From Prosthecobacter sp. (GTDB lineage Bacteria; Verrucomicrobiota; Verrucomicrobiia; Verrucomicrobiales; Verrucomicrobiaceae), in assembly GCA_020216965.1 (NCBI GenBank), contig JAIWOJ010000016.1, forward strand, positions 1 to 12,119: 12,119 nucleotides of DNA, in the 5' to 3' direction. The position numbers and the translations under genes are program-made. How positions within the stretch are numbered: the stretch's first letter is position 1; each line of letters opens with the position of its first letter. Under the pieces are notes generated by a model. It was not told the DNA's origin, did not search any database, and saw nothing but the letters and a program-made list of their open reading frames with translations. Shown piece by piece: positions 1 through 6,150 of the stretch.

Positions 1-159
1 GGCCTGATGCCGCTACTCTTCACCGCCGTGCTGCGCGCCTGGGACGTGAACCACGACTACCACGAGGGTGTCTGGCTCTGCGCCGCCGCCTTTGTCTGCG
101 CGGGTCTGTTTGCCCTCGGCGTCAATGCGGAGCGCCCCGTGGTAGAGGCCACAAGGTAG
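1..159 (+). CDS. C-terminal end of a membrane protein, possibly an MFS transporter (5' end outside window)
   Basis: Frame 1 is open from the first base to a TAG at 157-159 and gives 52 residues. They contain two hydrophobic stretches (roughly residues 1-12 and 27-43, the second rich in Ala, Cys and Phe) separated by a polar loop with Trp-Asp-Val-Asn-His, followed by a short charged tail. This is what the last two helices and cytoplasmic tail of a polytopic membrane protein look like. The Gly-Leu-Met-Pro-Leu-Leu-Phe start resembles helix 11 of Major Facilitator Superfamily carriers, but that assignment is inference from a fragment. It converges on the DUF6797/cytochrome gene across a spacer of about 120 bp full of palindromes. 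That the frame is coding is fairly safe; the family is not. Confidence 0.55.
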   Translation, partial: GLMPLLFTAVLRAWDVNHDYHEGVWLCAAAFVCAGLFALGVNAERPVVEATR

Positions 160-264
160 GGCGCTCTGGGTAGGGCGCTCTGTCCCAGAGCGCCGCGCCG
201 CCCGCCCTCGCCAAACCCGGCGGCTTAGGGACAAGCCGCCCTACCTCATGGCGCCCTACCTCAG
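156..264. repeat. Pair of facing REP-like palindromes in a convergent intergenic spacer
   Basis: The spacer holds two related hairpin units in opposite orientation. Unit A (169-194, plus strand) begins GGTAGGGCG and folds as GGCGCTCTG (174-182), loop TCC, CAGAGCGCC (186-194). Unit B, read on the minus strand from 245 to 219, also begins GGTAGGGCG and folds with arms GGCGGCTT (219-226) and AAGCCGCC (233-240). Both carry GTCCC at or beside the loop. A partial extra copy of the head of unit A (160-170, GGCGCTCTGGG) can pair perfectly with 184-194, so two alternative hairpins exist. A further 12-bp direct copy (CGCCCTACCTCA) occurs at 237-248 and 252-263. Such clusters between convergent genes act in other bacteria as bidirectional transcription stops or as targets of RAYT transposases. 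No T-tract is present, so factor-independent termination is uncertain. Confidence 0.7.
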
Positions 265-280
265 TCTGCCTGACACACGC

Positions 281-3052
281 CTACTTCAGCGTCTCGATGT
301 AGAGGATCAGGCTGTCGATCTGCGAGTCGTTCAAGATGCCCGCGTAAATGGGCATGCCGGTGTCGAACTTCTCAAAACCCTTCACCACCTTCGCGCCGGG
401 ATTCAGGATGGATTCCCGCAGGTAGGCGGCGTCTGCCTTCACCTTGCCCTTCATGCCTTTGGCGATTTCACGCTCGCTGCCATACAGGCCCTTCCAGCTC
501 GGCCCCACCTTGCCCACGGTGCTGCCGTCCGTGCTGTGGCAGGCCATGCAGCCAAACATTTGGTAAAGCCGCGCGCCTTCCTCCGCCGTCGGTTTTGCCA
601 TGGCCGCCGCCGTCACCGCGCGCGGGGTGAGATCGACCTCGATCCTGCCAAAGCCTTCCTTTTCCGCATCGAAGTTCGCCAGCTCCCAGGGCGTGAAGTA
701 GGCCGTGTTCTCTGCCTTCAGCCCATCCGCGCTTTTCAGCCCCCAGCCGATACGCATCTGGCTCACGCCAGCCTTCATGCCGGGAAAACCGACCAGCACC
801 GACATGCCGTCCTGGCTCAGATAAGCGCTGCTGGCGGTCATGAATTCCTGCCCCGCGCTGCCATCCGGCTTCAGGTGCGGGCTGCCATATTCGGCGGTGC
901 GCTTGTAGTTCCAGCGCTCGGCGCTGTAACTGGCGGGATCCGTGGCCAGCTTCGGGTCCAGCTTTGCATTGAAGCGCAGCAGCACGCCCTTGTCCGTCGG
1001 TGTGACCTCCATCAGCAGCACGCGCGGTTTTCCCGTCCAGCGCACGCGCGCTAGGCCGCTGAGCTTCGTCGCCACGGTGCCCCAGACTTGGAAACCCGTC
1101 ACATAGAGCTGCCCATCCGCCGGGTTCACGGTGCCGTTCAGGGTAGGAAAATCAAAATCGCGCGAGAAGCTCACGACTGCCGCCTGCGGCTTGGTCAAGT
1201 GGGAGAGGTTTTTAACCTGTCCTTCCGGGGACTGAACAGGTTGCAAAGCTGTTCCACTTTGCCGGTTCGGCAGCACGCGGAAAAGCTCCGGCCGGTTGTA
1301 GCCGATGTGGATCAGCTCACCATCCACCGGCCCCATTTTCGAGCCCAACAGCCAAGTCTGCGTGACCCCGCTGGGGTTCACGGGGTGCGGGATCCAGGTC
1401 CAGGGATCGGCGATGGCTTCGGGATACTTTTCCTTTTCCGCGATGGTGGGCAGGTGCCCATAAAAGTGGTGCTTCTCGATGATGTGCAGCGGCGTGGACG
1501 GCACATAATGCCCCTGCTGATCGCTGGCGGTGACCATGCCCGTCTGGGGGTTCACCCCGATAAACGGCTGCCGCAGGCCATAGCCGATGACTTCAAACGA
1601 CTTCCCATCCGCCGCCACCTTGATGACGGTGCCATTGTGCTTGCCCCGCGTGGTGCCCTCCTGCCCGCCTTTGGATATGTAGAGCACGCCATCTGGCCCC
1701 AGTTTCATGGAGTTGGGAAACTCCCGCGTCTCCGCTGTCTGCGCGAAGAGATTGCAAAACATCTCGTAGCGGTCGCACTCGCGGTCATTGTCGGAGTCGA
1801 TCAGCTTCCAGATGCCGTTCCGGTCGAAGACGAAGATTTCGCCCTCGCGCACCACGATGCTCATCGGCTCATGCAGCCCCGAGGCGAAGCGCTTCCAGGT
1901 CACCTTTTCCAGATCACCCTTAAGCCCGGAGATCAGCCACACATCCCCGTCAAAGGTCACGCCCGCTGCATCGCCCTGATCATTCAGGAAAGCCAGATCC
2001 GCCAAGCGCACATTGCGCTTCCAAGGATTCGGCACCGGCAGCGGGATGGAGTCGATGACAAAGGCGTCTGGAGAGGTGGAGAGGGTGACGGGGGTGGGGA
2101 TGGCTTGGGGCCAGTGGGTAGGTTTCGAGGCCACGTCTGAGGAGTCTTTGGATTCGGATAGCATCCAGGGCTTCCTGTGGAAGCGGACCCATTTGACCCG
2201 TCGTGGGCTGGCAGACGCCGCAAAGGAAGCGGTCACGCTGCCGAACTCCACGTTCATCTTTACACCAGGAGCGCTGCCGTTGTTTTGAAGCCCGCTTCGG
2301 GCGTTGAGGTATGCCTTTTGCTCCTCAGGCGTCATGGCCTCAAAGCGTTGCTTTTCGATTCCGCCGTCTCCTTCTAGCACAAGGGCCAAGGGCGCAGGGA
2401 CGGCACTGACCTCCATGACGCGCTCAATCTGCATCTCGGCCGCTTTCACCGCGCGCAACCGCTCTCGGATCAGGGAATCGCCCACCTGGTAGCGCAGCCA
2501 TGGGCCTGAGGCGTCCAGGTCCACCCCAAGGAACCTTGCGTTCTTTAGCGGCCCCCGCCCCACCTCCTCCGCACTCGGCGCAGGCTCACGCGGGTCGGTG
2601 AAGCTCGGTTTTTCCCCCACCTGCCAGCCGGGATACAGGCCATTCGCCAGCCACACCTTGCCCAGCGGCTTCGGCAGGTCTTCCTGGCCGTCTTTGGTCT
2701 TTTGACCGGCCACATGGTAAGAGCCAGGAGCCAGCGCATTGGGGGTGATGGGTGGCTTCCCAGGCACGCCCTCCCAGATGCAGGCGAGGCGCAGCAGCTC
2801 GGTGTCAAAGCAGGCCCAGAGGTTGTGCCCCAGGTTCAGGATCAGCCCGCGCGGAGTCAGGTTGTCCTTCGGGAAGCCCTCGCCCAGGTCGCGGCAGTCC
2901 AGCACGCTGCTAAAGAAGGGGAAATCCGCCTCCACCCACTCCCCCCAGGGGGAGGGCTTGCCCTTGGCGTCGAGGTGAATCGTCTGCGCCGCCAAAGGCA
3001 GGCAGGCAGAGCAAAGGGCAAAAACGAGGCTGGCAGGTGCGATGCGGCGCAT
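281..3052 (-). CDS. Exported DUF6797-like / beta-propeller protein with C-terminal cytochrome c domain
   Basis: This 923-residue protein starts with a Sec signal peptide (Arg-Arg at 2-3, hydrophobic core, Leu-Ala-Ala-Gln near residue 23), so the mature protein is periplasmic. The N-terminal part, with a WGEWVEADFPFF-type motif, resembles the DUF6797 region found in Planctomycetes and Verrucomicrobia. The middle (about 340-640) has repeated Gly-Asp-Val-Trp-Leu and Asp-Gly-Val-Leu-Tyr strands typical of a sugar-dehydrogenase-like beta-propeller, including an acidic Asp-Ser-Asp-Asn-Asp loop that may bind calcium. The C-terminus is a class I cytochrome c: heme motif CMACH at 835-839, with a Gly-Met-Pro Met at about 900 as likely sixth ligand. 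A soluble periplasmic oxidoreductase that passes electrons to its own heme is the likely role; the substrate cannot be read from the sequence. The ATG at 3050-3052 has no Shine-Dalgarno but lies 8 nt below a promoter. The gene is AT-normal for the region, unlike its upstream neighbour. Confidence 0.88.
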   Translation of the reverse strand: MRRIAPASLVFALCSACLPLAAQTIHLDAKGKPSPWGEWVEADFPFFSSVLDCRDLGEGFPKDNLTPRGLILNLGHNLWACFDTELLRLACIWEGVPGKPPITPNALAPGSYHVAGQKTKDGQEDLPKPLGKVWLANGLYPGWQVGEKPSFTDPREPAPSAEEVGRGPLKNARFLGVDLDASGPWLRYQVGDSLIRERLRAVKAAEMQIERVMEVSAVPAPLALVLEGDGGIEKQRFEAMTPEEQKAYLNARSGLQNNGSAPGVKMNVEFGSVTASFAASASPRRVKWVRFHRKPWMLSESKDSSDVASKPTHWPQAIPTPVTLSTSPDAFVIDSIPLPVPNPWKRNVRLADLAFLNDQGDAAGVTFDGDVWLISGLKGDLEKVTWKRFASGLHEPMSIVVREGEIFVFDRNGIWKLIDSDNDRECDRYEMFCNLFAQTAETREFPNSMKLGPDGVLYISKGGQEGTTRGKHNGTVIKVAADGKSFEVIGYGLRQPFIGVNPQTGMVTASDQQGHYVPSTPLHIIEKHHFYGHLPTIAEKEKYPEAIADPWTWIPHPVNPSGVTQTWLLGSKMGPVDGELIHIGYNRPELFRVLPNRQSGTALQPVQSPEGQVKNLSHLTKPQAAVVSFSRDFDFPTLNGTVNPADGQLYVTGFQVWGTVATKLSGLARVRWTGKPRVLLMEVTPTDKGVLLRFNAKLDPKLATDPASYSAERWNYKRTAEYGSPHLKPDGSAGQEFMTASSAYLSQDGMSVLVGFPGMKAGVSQMRIGWGLKSADGLKAENTAYFTPWELANFDAEKEGFGRIEVDLTPRAVTAAAMAKPTAEEGARLYQMFGCMACHSTDGSTVGKVGPSWKGLYGSEREIAKGMKGKVKADAAYLRESILNPGAKVVKGFEKFDTGMPIYAGILNDSQIDSLILYIETLK

Positions 3053-3060
3053 GGCAAATC

Positions 3061-3090
3061 AAAATACCCAAAGTCACGCAGCTCTGTCAA
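3061..3090 (-). promoter_or_regulatory. Sigma-70-like promoter of the DUF6797/cytochrome gene
   Basis: On the minus strand, TTGACA (3085-3090, a perfect -35 hexamer) is followed after 18 nt by TATTTT (3061-3066, four of six matches to the -10 consensus). The -10 box ends only 8 nt before the ATG at 3052, so transcription would begin about 1-3 nt upstream of the start codon, giving a leaderless or nearly leaderless mRNA. This fits the lack of a Shine-Dalgarno sequence. The promoter lies in the AT-rich spacer between the PLD nuclease gene and the cytochrome gene, where AT-richness raises the chance of an accidental match. Confidence 0.5.
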
Positions 3091-3134
3091 TGACTAGCTA
3101 ACGCTTAGATAGGTAAAAAATAGATGATGAAAAC

Positions 3135-3938
3135 TTAATCCTTCAGACGGATGGCAAGTTCATACCTTCCATTGCCTAGGAAAATAACTACACCCATATC
3201 ACGCAATCTTTGCATCTGCTGCCTCATCTTTTCTCGGGGGTGTCGATTGGCTGGGAAGCGCTCGTTGATCAACGGCGTGCACGCGCGCACAACGTCTTGC
3301 ATGTTAAACGATGATCTTCCCAGTGAGGAAATCCCTTTCCAAACGAGACTAAGCCAACCTGGAAGTGATTCCGTAAGTGAACTGTAATCAGGCGCATTTA
3401 ACTCCAAAAAAACATTCTCATCAGTCCCTGAGTAGGATCTTGGTAATTGCGGCATAGCCTGTCTCAGAGCTTCTACACTTGGTTTCAAAGCTTCTAAATC
3501 TGACGATAACCACCGCTGCGGGCTGACTTTAGCCCCAAAACCCATCTGGATCATTTCTGCTAACAAAGTGGCGTCAGTTGCTGATTCTGTCGTCAGGCCG
3601 CATTCTACATTTCTGCTCATGCCTGAAAATGTGGCATTTGCTGAGGTGACTAGAGCTCTTTTCTTGTCCACAACATAGACTTTCGCATGAAGGTTAGCAA
3701 GGCTTAGCACGGTGACACCACGACTAGCGAGTGTGATGACGGCATCTAAATCCGAAGCTCCACTCGCAAAGTCGGTGATTAATGTTCTGGTAAGCAGCAC
3801 AATCTTCACCTTGGGATCCATGTCTCCAAGCAAGCGGACCCAGGCATCGCCAACGAATGGGCTGCTTGAGTCGAAAGATTCACGACACTCACGAACTGCT
3901 CGTTGTATCCAGTCGCTAGTAGGTGTTGTGATAATCAT
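3135..3938 (-). CDS. PLD-family nuclease with C-terminal DpnI_C-like winged helix (putative solitary restriction endonuclease)
   Basis: The ATG at 3936-3938 gives 267 residues. An in-frame TTG at 3948-3950 adds four and cannot be excluded; neither start has a clear ribosome site. Numbered from the TTG, residues 5-120 form a phospholipase D-like domain with one HKD signature: His88, Lys90 and Asp95, followed by Ser103, Asn105, Gly110, Asn114 and Glu116. A single HKD motif is typical of enzymes that dimerise to build the active site (Nuc, BfiI and NgoFVII-type endonucleases). Residues about 215-267 (NMQDVV, then REKMRQQMQRLRDMG, then FLGNGRYEL) match the winged helix at the end of DpnI and Dam-replacing proteins. 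DNA cleavage directed by that domain is the likely role. GC content is about 48% in hand-counted lines (3421-3540), far below the flanks, which suggests horizontal transfer. No methyltransferase lies in the window. The gene begins 15-27 bp below the PQQ propeller stop, in the same frame. Confidence 0.85.
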   Translation of the reverse strand: MIITTPTSDWIQRAVRECRESFDSSSPFVGDAWVRLLGDMDPKVKIVLLTRTLITDFASGASDLDAVITLASRGVTVLSLANLHAKVYVVDKKRALVTSANATFSGMSRNVECGLTTESATDATLLAEMIQMGFGAKVSPQRWLSSDLEALKPSVEALRQAMPQLPRSYSGTDENVFLELNAPDYSSLTESLPGWLSLVWKGISSLGRSSFNMQDVVRACTPLINERFPANRHPREKMRQQMQRLRDMGVVIFLGNGRYELAIRLKD

Positions 3939-3965
3939 GCTAAGGTACAAGTCATGTAATAGACT

Positions 3966-5198
3966 TCACCGGAGGCGGATGGCCACGAGGTGTTCGCTAT
4001 CGCGGGCGTAGAAGATGCCGGAGGCGTAGGCGGCGTGGCTGCGGTGGCCGGCGCGCAGGATCTGCCAGGTGGCGATGAGGTCTTGGGCTTCGGGGGTGGC
4101 GTTGAGCAGGCGCAGCTCTCCATCTTCCGTGAGGATCAGCAGCTTGCTGCCGACGGCGATGAGGGTGCCGCCATCGAGTTTTTCTTTGGCTTCCCAGCGG
4201 ATGCTGCCCTCTGGGCTGATGCACCGGAGGGTCATGCCGGTCTCTTGCCTGCCGTGGAATCCATAGATCTGCCACCCCACCATGACGGGCGTGGCATAGT
4301 GGCAGTCTAGCAGGTCCGCACGCTGCCAGAGGGGATGGATTTTTCCTTCTTCCAGGCGGAAAAGATGGGCACCGACACCGTAGCCTGCGGAGACGAGCCA
4401 GCGGCCCTGCCCGCAAGGCAGGGGGGTGGCGGCATTGACGCTGGCATCCATGCGAGAGCGCAGGGGCTGGGAACTGAGGATGCGGCCATCGGCGGCGCTG
4501 ACGAGCCAGAGGCGATTGCGCATCCAGGCTAGGATTTGATGGTCTCCCACGGCCACGGGGGAGGCGTAGCCTGCCTCATCCGGCACGGCGGTCCAGGCGG
4601 GCTTCCCGGTGGTGGCTTCCAGGGCGACGAGACCGGCATCCTGCCCTTCCCGGCTGCCGCCTGCGGCAATGATGACGCGCCCACCCTGGACGAGCGGAGA
4701 GGGGGCGCGGCCAAAGAACCCCTGGGGGGAGGCGAGGGCAGAGGCGGTGTCGTAGCTCCATAGTTCACGGCCTGTGTTGAGGTCGAGCGCGGTGACGCGC
4801 CCTTCGGGCCCATAGGTGAAAACGCGCCCGTCAGCCACGGCGGGCACGGCGCGGGGTCCGTTGTCAAAGCCGAAGCTATCGACATAGTCTGTCACATAGG
4901 TGCTGCGCCATAGGACTTTGCCCGTGGTGGTCTCCATGGCCTCGGTGGTCATGTCACTGCCCTCCCGGTGGAAGAGGATGACTTTGTCACCCACGACCAC
5001 TGGCCCGGCGAAGCCTGAGCCGACGGACTTTTTCCACAGGGGCTTGAGGTCGGCAGGCAGGGTGTCTGGCAGGGCGGGCTCGTCCGCAGCGGCGATGGCG
5101 TTGCGGGTGGGGCCCAGGAACTGAGGCCAATCGGCGGCGGAAAGGGCGGCCAGGGGGAGGCCGCAGGTGAGGAGGAGCTGGGGGAAAAAGGAGGGCAT
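3966..5198 (-). CDS. Exported PQQ-like beta-propeller repeat protein
   Basis: The chosen ATG (5196-5198) gives 410 residues and begins a clear signal peptide with a hydrophobic core (about 8-19) and a Leu-Ser-Ala site near 19-21. The mature protein starts with DWPQFLGP (23-30), the hallmark N-terminus of secreted PQQ-like propeller proteins in Planctomycetes and Verrucomicrobia. Blades repeat the pattern Gly/Asp-x-Val-(3 hydrophobic)-Leu-(2)-Thr-Thr/Asn-Gly-Lys/Arg-x-Leu/Ala-Trp, for example TTGKVLWRS and NTGRELWSY. No complete quinoprotein dehydrogenase active site or heme motif was recognised, so it may be a binding or scaffold propeller rather than an enzyme. The frame stays open further upstream to 5651, but that stretch overlaps the MBL hydrolase gene and lacks propeller features, so it was not used. 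The start lies 28 bp below the MBL stop, consistent with one operon. No strong ribosome site is visible. Confidence 0.88.
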   Translation of the reverse strand: MPSFFPQLLLTCGLPLAALSAADWPQFLGPTRNAIAAADEPALPDTLPADLKPLWKKSVGSGFAGPVVVGDKVILFHREGSDMTTEAMETTTGKVLWRSTYVTDYVDSFGFDNGPRAVPAVADGRVFTYGPEGRVTALDLNTGRELWSYDTASALASPQGFFGRAPSPLVQGGRVIIAAGGSREGQDAGLVALEATTGKPAWTAVPDEAGYASPVAVGDHQILAWMRNRLWLVSAADGRILSSQPLRSRMDASVNAATPLPCGQGRWLVSAGYGVGAHLFRLEEGKIHPLWQRADLLDCHYATPVMVGWQIYGFHGRQETGMTLRCISPEGSIRWEAKEKLDGGTLIAVGSKLLILTEDGELRLLNATPEAQDLIATWQILRAGHRSHAAYASGIFYARDSEHLVAIRLR

Positions 5199-5226
5199 GG
5201 CTGGCAGGGCTACGTTCACAGGCCCT

Positions 5227-6123
5227 TCAGGAACGGGCTTTCTCCACGCAGAGGCGGATACCATCGGCGCACATGTGGGTGCCGTTGGACATTTCCAGCC
5301 GCTGCCAATCAGTGTCTGAGATTCCCTGGGAGGCGGCCAGGGCGCGCTCACGCTGAGCATGACGGGCGCGGATGGTCTCGGCATCATGCCCTGCGGTGCA
5401 GTCAGCGCGCACGGCCTCATGCACGTCTTGGATGCGGGCACGGTAGCGGCGGAGGTGGTCGGCGGGGTCGGTGACCTGCCCGAAATGGGTGAGGTAAAGT
5501 TTCTCAAAACCCGCAACGGCCAGCCGGTCCACCGAGGCGAGGTAAGCGGCGGGCTCAAACTGCGGCGGTGCCGAGGTGACGGAGAGGTAATCCGTGCCCT
5601 GGAGCCGCATCCCAGCGACGTCACCGGTGAAGCAGGCGCTGCCGAGCACAAAGGCTAGGTGATGGCGGGCATGGCCGGGGGTGTCCCAGGCGATGATCTC
5701 TGGGCCGCTGCGGCTGAGGGAGAGGCGGTCTCCATCCTGAAGGATGGTGACACGCTCTGCCGGGGCGGGCAGCATCTGACCCCAGAGGCTGTCCATCTGG
5801 TCCTGATAGACCATGCGGGCGCTGGCGATGAGCTTGGTGGGGTCCACCAGATGCCGGGCCGCATTGGCGTGGCAATAGACTTGGGCACCCTGCTGGGCCC
5901 ACCAGCCAGCCGCGCCGGCGTGGTCGAGATGGATGTGGGTGACGAGCACCTGGCGGACTTGTTTTTCTGAAAAATTCAGGGCGCGCAGGCCAGAGAGCAG
6001 GGCGGGCAGGGTGGAGCCGGGGCCGGTCTCAATGAGGGTCAGGCTGCCTTCGGATTCGATGACGTAGGCGGCGATGAGGCCGGGGGTGTTTTGAAAATGG
6101 AGGTCCAGGGTGTGAACGCGCAC
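5227..6123 (-). CDS. MBL-fold metallo-hydrolase
   Basis: This 298-residue protein of the metallo-beta-lactamase fold has the whole di-metal ligand set visible: THIHLDH with His63, His65, Asp67 and His68, then His151 in DTPGHARHH, Asp168 in FTGDVAG, and His213 in LTHFG. The N-terminus (LIETGPGS at about 30-37) is the usual first strand pair. There is no signal peptide, so the enzyme should be cytoplasmic, unlike the exported propeller encoded next. The set resembles glyoxalase II / RNase Z-like general hydrolases, but the substrate cannot be told; the last 60 residues look like a helical C-terminal extension. The start is a GTG (6121-6123), 27 bp below the upstream stop, and no in-frame ATG is available between the two. 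A Shine-Dalgarno sequence is not visible. Confidence 0.9.
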   Translation of the reverse strand: MRVHTLDLHFQNTPGLIAAYVIESEGSLTLIETGPGSTLPALLSGLRALNFSEKQVRQVLVTHIHLDHAGAAGWWAQQGAQVYCHANAARHLVDPTKLIASARMVYQDQMDSLWGQMLPAPAERVTILQDGDRLSLSRSGPEIIAWDTPGHARHHLAFVLGSACFTGDVAGMRLQGTDYLSVTSAPPQFEPAAYLASVDRLAVAGFEKLYLTHFGQVTDPADHLRRYRARIQDVHEAVRADCTAGHDAETIRARHAQRERALAASQGISDTDWQRLEMSNGTHMCADGIRLCVEKARS

Positions 6124-6150
6124 GCGGGAGACTGGGGGAGTGGGGGTGGA

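Noticed and set aside
248..2140. Two long plus-strand open frames (248-1054 and 1088-2140; 268 and 350 codons) opposite the cytochrome gene
   Set aside because: They are antisense to a gene with clear domains and a heme motif, are rich in Arg, His, Gln and Leu as expected of GC-rich shadow frames, and show no recognisable motif.
3091..3134. T-rich minus-strand stretch after the nuclease stop as a terminator
   Set aside because: A run of six T is present, but no stable stem precedes it; the only nearby palindrome (CTAA-CGC-TTAG) has 4-bp arms.
5199..5651. N-terminal extension of the propeller gene up to 5651
   Set aside because: It overlaps the MBL hydrolase gene in another frame, has Ser/Pro/Arg-rich shadow composition, and the ATG at 5198 starts a proper signal peptide followed by DWPQFLGP.
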